From Lachnospiraceae bacterium FE2018 (GTDB taxonomy: Bacteria > Bacillota > Clostridia > Lachnospirales > Lachnospiraceae): DNA of 64,000 nucleotides. Below, in pieces: positions 26,615 to 34,886 of the stretch; position 1 is the first letter of the stretch; the number at the start of each line of letters is the position of its first letter. The notes beneath the pieces are model-generated. The model was not told where the DNA came from, made no database searches, and saw nothing but the letters and a program-made list of their open reading frames with translations. The stretch spans positions 102,123-166,122 of the forward strand of contig JNKK01000003.1 in the NCBI GenBank assembly GCA_000702845.1, in the 5' to 3' direction. The position numbers and the translations under genes were made by a program.

Positions 26615-27424
26615 TTATGCGTTTTCAGTGCCGGCCCGCTTCATTCCCGGCTCAACAACCTTCGTAAATACAAGTGCCGCCAGCAGTCCGCCGATCACGG
26701 GTGCGAGAATATAAACCCAGAAAGCACCGCCGACGGCATCCGGGAATGCCCACATACCCCATCCGAACATCAGTGCAACCAGTCTCGGCATAAAATCTCT
26801 GGCAGGATTCAGGCCGGCCTGGGTCAGTGGTGCAATGATGCACTGAATAATTGTAACTGTAAAGCCGATATAAACCGGTCCCAGATTACTGTCCGGTCTT
26901 CCCACGTTGCATCCCTCGGTCAGGCTGAATATTGCGAAAACCAGAATAAACGTCCCAATCAGCTCTGCTGCACAGGCCAGTCCCAGACTGATTACGGCTG
27001 TGCTGCCAGGCTGTACATAGTATTCACCGAACATTTTTGCAGTTGCAACTGACTCAAATGTACCGCGCACGATTCCTGCTGTCTGTTCAAAAGCGGCAAT
27101 CGAAGGAGAAAAGATCAGATACACCAGAAGTGCGCCTAAAAATGCGCCCGCTGCCTGGCCTGTCAGATATGCCGGGAGTCTGTCTGCCTTCATTCGGCCG
27201 GAAAATACCATCGCCACGGATACGGCCGGATTAAAATGCGCATTGCAGATATGACGCGTCATATAAATTGAAAGTGTAATCGTAATACCCCAGCACACGG
27301 CGATCTGGAACTGGCCAACAAGTGTCCCAAAAAGAACGGTTACCGCTACAGTACTGCATCCGAAAAACACAAGCATAAATGTTCCGATCAGTTCTCCCAG
27401 AAATGCATTTTTGTTGTCTCCCAT
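26615..27424 (-). CDS. Aquaporin/glycerol facilitator (MIP family)
   Basis: 269 residues, six transmembrane helices and the two NPA half-helices (HFNPAVSVAM near residue 65 and LNPARDFMP near residue 210). The Asp after the second NPA box (NPARD) is a usual mark of glycerol-conducting aquaglyceroporins, so small neutral solutes rather than only water are likely passengers. GGAGG lies five bases before the ATG. Two operator-like palindromes sit upstream (27438-27456, directly before the ribosome site, and 27522-27538). It opens a leftward operon aquaporin - G3E - PadR-G3E - NifX-like. Confidence 0.93.
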   Translation of the reverse strand: MGDNKNAFLGELIGTFMLVFFGCSTVAVTVLFGTLVGQFQIAVCWGITITLSIYMTRHICNAHFNPAVSVAMVFSGRMKADRLPAYLTGQAAGAFLGALLVYLIFSPSIAAFEQTAGIVRGTFESVATAKMFGEYYVQPGSTAVISLGLACAAELIGTFILVFAIFSLTEGCNVGRPDSNLGPVYIGFTVTIIQCIIAPLTQAGLNPARDFMPRLVALMFGWGMWAFPDAVGGAFWVYILAPVIGGLLAALVFTKVVEPGMKRAGTENA

Positions 27425-27437
27425 GCTGCCCTCCGCT

Positions 27438-27456
27438 GAGTAGACTTACTCTACTC
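27438..27456. promoter_or_regulatory. Operator-like palindrome at the aquaporin start
   Basis: GAGTAGA-CTTAC-TCTACTC, a perfect 7+7 inverted repeat, 14 bp upstream of the aquaporin ATG. One base differs from the GTAGAC-N3-GTCTAC form. This position would suit repression. Confidence 0.65.
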
Positions 27457-27521
27457 GTGTGATAAAAAATTTTATACTGTTTTTTACAATCATTTTTATT
27501 CAATCAATCAACAAAACATCT

Positions 27522-27538
27522 GGTAGACTTTGTCTACC
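27522..27538. promoter_or_regulatory. Operator-like palindrome upstream of aquaporin
   Basis: GGTAGAC-TTT-GTCTACC, perfect 7+7 inverted repeat, about 100 bp upstream of the aquaporin ATG and about 100 bp past the end of the thioredoxin-fused methyltransferase. Confidence 0.7.
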
Positions 27539-27550
27539 TACTCCCTTGAA

Positions 27551-27582
27551 ATCCGGCCGCTCCGGAAAAACCGGACCGGCCG
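27551..27582 (-). terminator. GC-rich hairpin after the methyltransferase-thioredoxin gene
   Basis: CCGGCCG / CGGCCGG arms with an inner CCGG / CCGG pair; only a short ATTTC tail follows on the minus strand, so terminator strength is uncertain. Confidence 0.5.
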
Positions 27583-27635
27583 GACAATTTATTATTACTT
27601 AGAAGCAAATTGTAAGCTGCCTGTTAAACGGTATT

Positions 27636-29012
27636 TTATGCTCTCTTGTCGATTGCTTCCTGAATAACAGCCTGCAATTCTTCCTTGGACGGTGTAATGG
27701 ATTTAAACTTCAGCTCACCGTCAACATACATGGACGGAAGATTCGTAACACCCATCTTGACACAGCGTGCGACATTCTCTTTATAGATGAACTTGTACTC
27801 TACAACATCAATCTTGTCGCCGAATATCTCGATGGCCTGGTTTGCAGCACCCATCATGTATCCGCATGCTGCGCACTGAGCAGAATCAAGTGTGAAGACC
27901 TCGATGAGCGGTTTCTCCAGATTTGCATAATCCGGAACAACTACACCGGAAGTATCAATCTCTTCTGCTGTGTAGTTCTTGACCATCTCGCGGACATTAT
28001 CTGTATCGATTGCAGCCTGTGCGACACCGATGCAGTTCTCAACCGGAACAGAATACGGCATGTCGCAGCCCGGTGCGATGATGAAGTTCTTCTTATCCGG
28101 AATGCTGTCCAGAAGGTCAACGACAAACTTCATGTTATCCTGCTGATTACCGAGCAGCATAACGGTTGTCAGCGGGATGTTTCCGCCGATTACAATATTG
28201 TACTGATCTGTGATCTCTTTTGCCTTCAGGATGTCGACGTTCTCATCTACAGAAATGGAATCAGGGCCTGTCTGACACATGACTTCGATGTTTCTGGTCG
28301 CGTCGCCGCATACGAAGAAGGATGAGAACGCACCTTTTTCGCGGATAAAATCAAAGATCTTCTTGTACGGCTCTGTGCAGTAGGACTCAAAATCGTCACT
28401 TGAAATCTGGGAAATCAGCGGGTCGACCATTGCGATGACATCCATGCCGGCTTCGATATAATACTCGGAAACCTTCATGCATACCTTTGCGCAGAAATCC
28501 ATCAGTTCGCAGACTTCATCTTCAAAGTCAAACATATCGGTAAACAGATTGTTGCCGCGAAGATGTGCCGCAAGTGTAAACGGTCCGCAGATCAGTCCAT
28601 AGAGTGCAGTTGTATCGCCGACAGCTTCTTTCATACGATGCATAACATCCAGAACATATGGGATACGTCCGGACTCTTTTGTCGGAATGGTACACTCGCA
28701 CGGAATCTCCGGCGGCTCTTCATCGTCACCGTCAAGCGGATGTCCGGATACGGACGGCGGGCAGTCATCTGCCCAGGTCAGATCACAGCCAAGGCACTCA
28801 GCCTCGATCTGCAGATCGAAAATAACCGGCTGACCGTCCGGCTTGTACAGTCTGTTAACTTCCATCAGTGACTCAAACGCCTTGTCGGCATCTGTCAGCA
28901 TCTCTGTCGCGGTATACCCCTTCAGAAATCCTGCATGAACTCCTGCAAACGGTACCCAAGGCGCACGTTCTACAGATTCATGTTTCAGAGTACGGATAAG
29001 CAAATCTTTCAT
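27636..29012 (-). CDS. UroD/MtaA-family methyltransferase fused to a thioredoxin-like domain
   Basis: 458 residues. Residues 1-350 are a UroD-superfamily barrel (MKDLLIRTLKHESVERAPWV, YGLICGPFTLAAHLRGNNLF in parts, VGGNIPLTTVMLLGN-type end). The zinc site is altered: FFVCGDA has Phe where MtaA-type enzymes have His, though the Cys and the distal PGCDM cysteine remain. A break near 370 leads to an 87-residue thioredoxin-like domain with CAAC at residues 380-383 and the cis-proline segment NLPSMYVDG. Such a domain could accept or donate electrons or a thiol-bound methyl group. AGGGGA precedes the ATG. It is divergent from the ABC importer and shares its control region. Confidence 0.88.
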   Translation of the reverse strand: MKDLLIRTLKHESVERAPWVPFAGVHAGFLKGYTATEMLTDADKAFESLMEVNRLYKPDGQPVIFDLQIEAECLGCDLTWADDCPPSVSGHPLDGDDEEPPEIPCECTIPTKESGRIPYVLDVMHRMKEAVGDTTALYGLICGPFTLAAHLRGNNLFTDMFDFEDEVCELMDFCAKVCMKVSEYYIEAGMDVIAMVDPLISQISSDDFESYCTEPYKKIFDFIREKGAFSSFFVCGDATRNIEVMCQTGPDSISVDENVDILKAKEITDQYNIVIGGNIPLTTVMLLGNQQDNMKFVVDLLDSIPDKKNFIIAPGCDMPYSVPVENCIGVAQAAIDTDNVREMVKNYTAEEIDTSGVVVPDYANLEKPLIEVFTLDSAQCAACGYMMGAANQAIEIFGDKIDVVEYKFIYKENVARCVKMGVTNLPSMYVDGELKFKSITPSKEELQAVIQEAIDKRA

Positions 29013-29106
29013 ATAGATTGTCCCCTTTCGCTGAATGATTGAATAAATGATTCATTTTCGAAGATTGATAAAAATGCTTTCTTCCCATCACTTCTCTACG
29101 AATTAT

Positions 29107-29112
29107 ATTATA
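29107..29112 (-). promoter_or_regulatory. Predicted -10 box of the methyltransferase-thioredoxin gene
   Basis: Perfect TATAAT on the minus strand about 95 bp before the ATG, but no good -35 box at 16-18 bp, which would fit activator-dependent transcription. Confidence 0.4.
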
Positions 29113-29221
29113 GCAGATTAATAGTTTGTTAAATGTAAAAACTTGCTCATTTACTATAGAATTTTGCTAGGAATTATAAAATAGACGAAACATACTCAGC
29201 AAGTTATTACAATCCCACGCG

Positions 29222-29251
29222 GTTGACTTGATCTACTCACTCATTTATACT
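29222..29251 (+). promoter_or_regulatory. Promoter of the ABC importer operon, with degenerate operator
   Basis: TTGACT (29223-29228), 17-bp spacer, TATACT (29246-29251). The -35 box lies inside GTTGAC-TTG-ATCTAC, which matches the GTAGAC-N3-GTCTAC palindrome at 12 of 15 positions. The remaining divergent gap (29013-29329) is AT-rich with no further feature seen. Confidence 0.55.
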
Positions 29252-29329
29252 ATAACCTGATATGAAAACATGTGTTCCGATCCATCTTTTTACACGGGAC
29301 AACTATGACAGGGAAAGGATACGATTTAC

Positions 29330-30601
29330 ATGAAAAAGAGACTGGTTTCCATAACTTTAGCTGCACTGATGTGTCTCTCGCTCGGACTGGCCGGATGCGG
29401 CAGCAGCTCTGATACAACCACCGCTTCTGCACCGGATGCTTCTTCCGCCGAAGGTACATCCGTCAGTTCCGCTGCTTCTACAGACAGTTCTTCCGCCGCA
29501 GACATCTCTGCTGAAAATACCGGCGCATCTTCTGCCGCAGAGGATCCTGCAGCTGCAGACAACACTTCCACATCCAAAACAGACAGTGATACAGCAGAAG
29601 ATATTAAAACACTGAAGGTCGGACTGCTTGGCAACTCTGTTAAACCGGTCGGTGTGCTTGTTGCGGATGCGATGGGATATTTCGAAGAAGAAGGCGTTAA
29701 TGTCGAATTCGAGAAAGTTTCCAGCATGAATGACGCTTATATGGCAGTCTCTACCGGTGACCTGGATGTTTATCTGTTCAGTTCGACTGCAGCTGCCACA
29801 TTTATCAGCCAGGGAACGACAACGCTTCGCGTGTTTGGCGGAACCGCTGCAGAAGGCTCTGAGATCATGGCGGCACCCGGTTCCGGAATCACACTGGATT
29901 CTGCAGAAGCACTGGTCGGCAAAACGATTGCCTGCCAGATGCCGGAAACCGGTCAGATGGTTCTGAAAAATTATCTGATTGAGCAGGGATATACAATCGG
30001 CGAGCCGGGCGAAGATGCCGATGTGACATTTGTCTATGTCGAAGACGGCAATACAGCAGTCGAAGGTGTAGTTAAAGGAGAATATGATCTCTGCATCACC
30101 AACCAGTGTCTCGGTTATTACGCAAATGATCTCGGCGTAGAACTTGTCGGCGCAGTGAAGGATTTTGTTGATCCGTACCCCTGCTGCCGTCAGACCTGCA
30201 ACCAGACAACCTACGAGGATAACAAAGATGCACTCATAAAATTTGAAACGGCAGCCTTGCGCGGTTATGACTACTACAGAAACAATGAGGAAGAAACACT
30301 GGACATTCTCGAGGCGTATGCCGGAGAAGACCGTGACTTTATAAAAGGCCAGGTATATGGAACCGACACCTATACTCCTGTCATGCGTCTGTCACTGGAC
30401 CCGGATAAAGATGCCTGCATCAGATTTTACGAGGCAATGGGAAATATCGGACAGATTGACAACACGCTGGATATTGACTGGTCCGAATATGTTGTGACAG
30501 ATGTCTATGAAGCCGCTCTGAATGAACTGGCTTCACGGGAGCCGGACAATGCTCTGTGGGGTGAACTGACCGATTACTTCAAAGCGCATAACACCCTTTA
30601 A
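29330..30601 (+). CDS. Substrate-binding lipoprotein, TauA/SsuA/NMT1-like
   Basis: 423 residues. A lipoprotein signal peptide ends at the lipobox LAGC (Cys near residue 23), followed by about 65 residues of Ser/Thr/Ala-rich linker and then a two-lobed binding domain: TLKVGLLGNSVKPVGVLVAD, AMGYFEEEGVNVEFEKV, GDLDVYLFSSTAAATFI. This is the fold used for sulphonates, nitrate, thiamine precursors and similar organic solutes. A cysteine-rich loop PYPCCRQTCNQT near residue 285 is unusual and may shape or sense the ligand. It would be anchored outside the cell and feed the ATPase and permease encoded next. Confidence 0.9.
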   Translation: MKKRLVSITLAALMCLSLGLAGCGSSSDTTTASAPDASSAEGTSVSSAASTDSSSAADISAENTGASSAAEDPAAADNTSTSKTDSDTAEDIKTLKVGLLGNSVKPVGVLVADAMGYFEEEGVNVEFEKVSSMNDAYMAVSTGDLDVYLFSSTAAATFISQGTTTLRVFGGTAAEGSEIMAAPGSGITLDSAEALVGKTIACQMPETGQMVLKNYLIEQGYTIGEPGEDADVTFVYVEDGNTAVEGVVKGEYDLCITNQCLGYYANDLGVELVGAVKDFVDPYPCCRQTCNQTTYEDNKDALIKFETAALRGYDYYRNNEEETLDILEAYAGEDRDFIKGQVYGTDTYTPVMRLSLDPDKDACIRFYEAMGNIGQIDNTLDIDWSEYVVTDVYEAALNELASREPDNALWGELTDYFKAHNTL

Positions 30602-30675
30602 TCAGCTTCCGGATTCCGTACACTGACCGTACCGCAGCTTACGGCCGCAGCCTGCATTTTCGGGAGAATTCATTT

Positions 30676-31491
30676 ATGATCACTCTGAACAATGTCAGTT
30701 TTTCTTATGCAGATAATGAACAGTGCGCATGCGAACAGACACTCTCCTCGCTTTCATTTCAAATTGAGAGCGGGGAGTTTCTGTGCATCGCCGGTCCGTC
30801 CGGATGCGGCAAAACCACGCTGCTCCGGCTCCTGGCCGGTCTGCATATGCCAACCGAAGGGAAAATCCTTGTTGACGGAAGTCCCGTATGCGGACCCCGC
30901 GAAGACATGGCAATCGTTTTTCAGGACTATGCACTGTTTCCCTGGATGAATGCACACAAAAATGTGCAGTTCTGTATCCGTCAGACACATCCGGGAATCT
31001 CTGCCTCCGATGCGGCTGCAATGGCTGACCGGTATCTCGAACAGGTTGGTATGGCAGATGCCGGTAATAAACATCCGTATCAGATGTCCGGCGGGATGCG
31101 CCAGCGCGTTGCAATCGCACGCGCACTGGCCATGGACCGGAAAATTCTGCTTCTTGATGAGCCATTCGGAGCCCTGGATGCCAGAAACCGCACGGATCTT
31201 CAAAACCTGCTGGAAACCCTCTGGTGCGCTGAAAATAACCCCGCGAAACGCAGAACCATCGTATTTGTAACACATGATATTCAGGAAGCTGTCCGTCTCG
31301 CGGACCGCATTATCCTGATGGAGCCCGGCGGCATTGCTGAATCGATACCAGTTCCGCTTAAGCGGCCGCGCACGCTTGAAGATGGTCCTGCAGGTGAGCA
31401 GTTCCGCCAGATCCGGCGGAGTCTGACAGACAGGCTGATGGAACTTGACCGGCCCGCAGGCCGTGCCTGCAGATGCGGAGGTCCTGCATGA
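30676..31491 (+). CDS. ABC importer ATPase, TauB/SsuB-like
   Basis: 271 residues with Walker A GPSGCGKTT, Q-loop VFQDYALFPWMNAHKNV, signature MSGGMRQR, Walker B ILLLDEPFGALDA and H-loop FVTHDIQEA: a complete importer ATPase of the nitrate/sulphonate/taurine class. The C-terminal end is Arg/Cys-rich (RACRCGG). GGGAG precedes the ATG. The stop codon overlaps the permease ATG (ATGA), so the two are translationally coupled. Confidence 0.95.
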   Translation: MITLNNVSFSYADNEQCACEQTLSSLSFQIESGEFLCIAGPSGCGKTTLLRLLAGLHMPTEGKILVDGSPVCGPREDMAIVFQDYALFPWMNAHKNVQFCIRQTHPGISASDAAAMADRYLEQVGMADAGNKHPYQMSGGMRQRVAIARALAMDRKILLLDEPFGALDARNRTDLQNLLETLWCAENNPAKRRTIVFVTHDIQEAVRLADRIILMEPGGIAESIPVPLKRPRTLEDGPAGEQFRQIRRSLTDRLMELDRPAGRACRCGGPA

Positions 31492-32516
31492 ACAAAAAAC
31501 AACTGGCTTCAGTAAGCTCCTTTTCCGGATTCTTCAGCGTTTTTATTCCTCATGTCCTGCTCGCTGTACTTGCAGGAATTATTTTGTTTGTTCCCAAAAA
31601 AAAGCAGCTTCTTCATGCTCCCGGGGCACTGCTGGCTGCTCTTCTCGTGATTGAATTATTATTTTTAATCCATTTTCTGATGCAAAAAAGAAAACAGAAC
31701 CGCGGAGGGCGGTCCGGCGCACAGTCCGGCATTCTGAGTTCGACAGACGGCATTCCATCCAGCGCCGCTCTGTCTTACACGGAGGGACCACGTGATATCA
31801 TGATCTTCGTCTGGCTGATTATGATTCTGTGGGAAACCTGCACCTCTGTTCTGGATCTGGCACATCCTGTGCTCGTTCCTGCTCCGGAAAATGTCTTCTT
31901 TACATTTTACGAACACTGGAACGTCATGCTCCTGAATATCGCGTATTCAATGGAACTGCTTCTGGCAGGCATGATCATCGGTCTTACACTGGCCGTAATT
32001 CTCGGTCTTTTCTGCGGATGGATCCCCCGCTTAAAAGCGTTTGCCTATCCGATCGCAAATGTACTGGCTCCGATCCCGGCTGTTGTGATTTCACCGTATC
32101 TCGTATCACTGATGCCTTCTTTTCGGAGTGCGTCGGCACTTGTTGTCGTTCTGGGGGTTTTCTGGCCGCAGTTTCTTAGTACCATCAACCGGATCGGCAG
32201 TATTGAGCCGGAGATACTGGACTCTGCGCGGATGCTGCACCTGCGTACGCCTGTCATGCTCTTCCGTATCCTGCTTCCTTACCTGATTCCAGGCATCCTG
32301 ACCGGTCTCAAGGTAACAATGACCACCTCTGTCCTGATGCTGAATTTCGCGGAACTGATGGGGGCGACACATGGAATGGGTTATTACATTCAGAACAGCA
32401 TCACCTATGCCAATTATGCGCACGCTGTCGCCGGAATCATCGTGATCGGTGTTGTCGTAACAATTCTGAACCGAATCGTCGGTTTCATCCAGAAGAAGCT
32501 GATCCGGTGGCACTGA
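31488..32516 (+). CDS. ABC importer permease, TauC/SsuC-like, with N-terminal extension
   Basis: 342 residues. The C-terminal 240 residues are a standard binding-protein-dependent permease with an EAA-type loop (EILDSARMLHLRTPVMLFRI) and five to six helices. Before it come two extra hydrophobic helices (about 10-65) joined by a basic and Ser-rich stretch, more than the usual SsuC length of about 250. The ATG overlaps the ATPase stop. The operon ends with a hairpin at 32524-32546. Confidence 0.92.
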   Translation: MNKKQLASVSSFSGFFSVFIPHVLLAVLAGIILFVPKKKQLLHAPGALLAALLVIELLFLIHFLMQKRKQNRGGRSGAQSGILSSTDGIPSSAALSYTEGPRDIMIFVWLIMILWETCTSVLDLAHPVLVPAPENVFFTFYEHWNVMLLNIAYSMELLLAGMIIGLTLAVILGLFCGWIPRLKAFAYPIANVLAPIPAVVISPYLVSLMPSFRSASALVVVLGVFWPQFLSTINRIGSIEPEILDSARMLHLRTPVMLFRILLPYLIPGILTGLKVTMTTSVLMLNFAELMGATHGMGYYIQNSITYANYAHAVAGIIVIGVVVTILNRIVGFIQKKLIRWH

Positions 32517-32523
32517 AATACAA

Positions 32524-32546
32524 AGCTGCCGGGTGCTTCGGCAGCT
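32524..32546 (+). terminator. Terminator between the ABC importer and the ASKHA gene
   Basis: AGCTGCCG / CGGCAGCT, 8-bp perfect stem, seven-base loop, followed by CATCTTTAT. Serves convergent genes. Confidence 0.7.
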
Positions 32547-32604
32547 CATCTTTATAAGCAGGCGAATTTTGTCCAACGGAGTCCGAAAACAGTCGTCATA
32601 ATTT

Positions 32605-34617
32605 TTAAAGGCCCGGATTTCCCGTCGCCGTTACAGTCAGTGTATCCGACATCCACATCACGGATCCAAGATCGATCTTCGCCTCATTTTTTTGCAGATC
32701 ATAAGTAAAGGCAACTTTCCCCGCTGCTCCCTGCTCGCGCACATGCTCTTCTGCGATGGCAGCACCTTCCTGCTTTGCGAATTCCATTGCGTCATCATAT
32801 GATTCAAATACGCGTCTGCTGGTCTGTGTGTTGACCTCGTATCCGTCCACCTCTCCCATTGCGGCCGGCCGGATCTCAACAGTTGTCGTCGCAACAACCT
32901 TGCCTGCAATCGCACCGACCGCGTTGGCTACAGATGCATACTCCGGAATAATCGCTTCCGTATGCAGCAGTTTTGCTACACGCGGGAGAAAGATGTGGGT
33001 CGGCGCACCGACACCTACGAGTTTCGCGTGCAGCCGGAAGGACGGCGTAAAGAATGCATTTTTCTCTTCTCCCTGTTTTGCCATCCTGTAATTGATTTCT
33101 ATCAGATCCTGAAGCTGCTGATCCGGATCCTTCTCATAGTATTCTGAAAATTCCGAAGTGATCAGGATACGCAGTATGTTTTCGTACAGCCGCTTTTCAA
33201 CCATGTCATAGACTTCGCTGCACAATTCCTCTACTGTTTCAGGATTTGCGGAGCGGACGACAAATTCCGCAGCATGCCGCGAAGCTTCTGCGTCAAATGC
33301 CGTATATTCGCCCCGGATATGCATAATATCTGTCGGCGTCAGTCCTGCACGCATGATCACACCGTCCTGTTCCAGCTCCTCCACGTGCATGGTATAGATA
33401 TCCTTTCCCATTGCTTCAGCTGCCTGCTCCAGGGAAAGCGGACCACCCCGAAGTGCCTTACAGAGCTTCACATTCTCCGGACTGTACACACGATTTGCCG
33501 GCGGTTCCTTCATCAGAACAAAAAACTCATGCAGATAATAGGTGTGGAAACGCCATTCATCATTCAGTTTTTTCAGCTGCTTCCGCACCTGCGGATACTG
33601 TGCCGAAAGGCTGCAGAGCGGAATGACGCGGTAATTCTCCAGATACATTTTACCGCCGAAATCATAATGTACCGCTGTGTCTCCGCCGAGTCCGAATGTA
33701 TCAACGTACAACCCTTTTACAAACGTCTTCCATGCTCCGACACGGATACCGTTTTTTGCCCGCTTTGGCAGTCCTTTTTTGATCAGCGAAATATCGGTCG
33801 TTGTACCTCCGATATCAACGATCATTGCGTCCTCCAGCTCCGACAGTTCCGCTGCGCCGATCACACTGGCAGCCGGTCCGCAGAGGAGTGTCTCGACCGG
33901 GCGTCCGGATGCAAATTTTTCCGACATCTGAGAGCCGTCACTGCGGATAATTGCGATGGGGAGGTTCATATTCCGGCGTGCAAATACTTCCTTAATTGCA
34001 ACCAGGAAATCATGCAGGACCGGGATCAGACGCGCATTCAGCAGCGCGCCGGAACCGCGCCGGATCGCATTGCGGTCCGGAAACAGTGAATTTCCCAGAA
34101 TCACCGGAATATCTCTGATTTCCCGAATGATCTTCGCCGCATGCTTTTCATAGGCGCCGTGATAATCCGCAGAAAACAGCTGTACGATACTGACACAGTC
34201 ACAATCTGCCAGAAAATCTGTAAGATCCCGTTTAAATGACTCCCAGTCCGGCGGAGCGCATGTCTCCGGATCCTGTGTGATCCTGCATGGTACCAGCATC
34301 ACTTCTTCTGCATTTTTGATCCCGTACGATTCATGCGTCTCGTTAAAAACCTTTTCATTCACACCGATCAGAATCAGTTTGCCGTGACCGCCTTTGTCCT
34401 CGACACACGCATTTGTTGCGAGCGTCGTTGAAAGCGCGATCTGCCTGCACTGGTCCAGTAAATCCTGCGGCATCTTCTGCAGCACATTTTCAATGCCGAT
34501 TTTCAGATCTTCCTTCGTCGTCAGCGCCTTCGCACTGGCGAGGATTTCATTGTTCTCCAGATCATAAATAACAGCATCTGTACAGGTACCGCCTGTATCA
34601 ACTCCGATTCCGATCAT
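32605..34617 (-). CDS. Hydantoinase/oxoprolinase-family ATPase (HyuA-like, ASKHA fold)
   Basis: 670 residues. ATPase phosphate motifs are at the start (GIGVDTGGTCTDAVIYD) and mid-chain (MIVDIGGTTTDISLIKKG), with LGGDTAVHYD after them. The length and layout fit the HyuA branch of hydantoinase/oxoprolinase proteins, ATP-dependent enzymes for cyclic amides, but the shorter total length and Gly/Cys variation (GGTCTD instead of GGTFTD) set it apart from true hydantoinases. Similar ASKHA proteins accompany corrinoid methyltransferases, where they may re-activate corrinoid or metabolise the substrate; that link is inference. AGGAG precedes the ATG; own promoter at 34713-34742. Confidence 0.85.
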   Translation of the reverse strand: MIGIGVDTGGTCTDAVIYDLENNEILASAKALTTKEDLKIGIENVLQKMPQDLLDQCRQIALSTTLATNACVEDKGGHGKLILIGVNEKVFNETHESYGIKNAEEVMLVPCRITQDPETCAPPDWESFKRDLTDFLADCDCVSIVQLFSADYHGAYEKHAAKIIREIRDIPVILGNSLFPDRNAIRRGSGALLNARLIPVLHDFLVAIKEVFARRNMNLPIAIIRSDGSQMSEKFASGRPVETLLCGPAASVIGAAELSELEDAMIVDIGGTTTDISLIKKGLPKRAKNGIRVGAWKTFVKGLYVDTFGLGGDTAVHYDFGGKMYLENYRVIPLCSLSAQYPQVRKQLKKLNDEWRFHTYYLHEFFVLMKEPPANRVYSPENVKLCKALRGGPLSLEQAAEAMGKDIYTMHVEELEQDGVIMRAGLTPTDIMHIRGEYTAFDAEASRHAAEFVVRSANPETVEELCSEVYDMVEKRLYENILRILITSEFSEYYEKDPDQQLQDLIEINYRMAKQGEEKNAFFTPSFRLHAKLVGVGAPTHIFLPRVAKLLHTEAIIPEYASVANAVGAIAGKVVATTTVEIRPAAMGEVDGYEVNTQTSRRVFESYDDAMEFAKQEGAAIAEEHVREQGAAGKVAFTYDLQKNEAKIDLGSVMWMSDTLTVTATGNPGL

Positions 34618-34686
34618 AATAGTTCTCCTGATTATCTTTCCGGAAACTGTTCAGAAATCAGTCATACAGTTCCCTGGTTATTTCAC

Positions 34687-34742
34687 TGCACTGGTGCAAT
34701 AGATACGTTTTTATTATAGTGAAACCCTTCGTGAAAAGTAAA
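34687..34742 (-). promoter_or_regulatory. Promoter and palindrome of the ASKHA gene
   Basis: Minus strand TTTACT (34737-34742), 18-bp spacer, TATAAT (34713-34718). Downstream of it a TGCAC-TG-GTGCA palindrome at 34687-34698 lies where a repressor would act; it is unlike the GTAGAC palindromes. Confidence 0.55.
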
Positions 34743-34794
34743 TTAATTTCTTTGCGGTTTTCATATGCCTGATTGCTGTCCGAAAAATGAAAGA

Positions 34795-34820
34795 TCCTCC
34801 GGCATCTTACGGCAGGAGGA
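34795..34820 (-). terminator. Terminator after hydF
   Basis: TCCTCC / GGAGGA stem with an inner GC pair, followed on the minus strand by TCTTTCATTTTT. Confidence 0.65.
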
Positions 34821-34886
34821 CCATCCATTTCATTTATCTTTTTTATCTTTTTTACCTTTTTAATCTTTTTTGTCTTCTTCTATACT

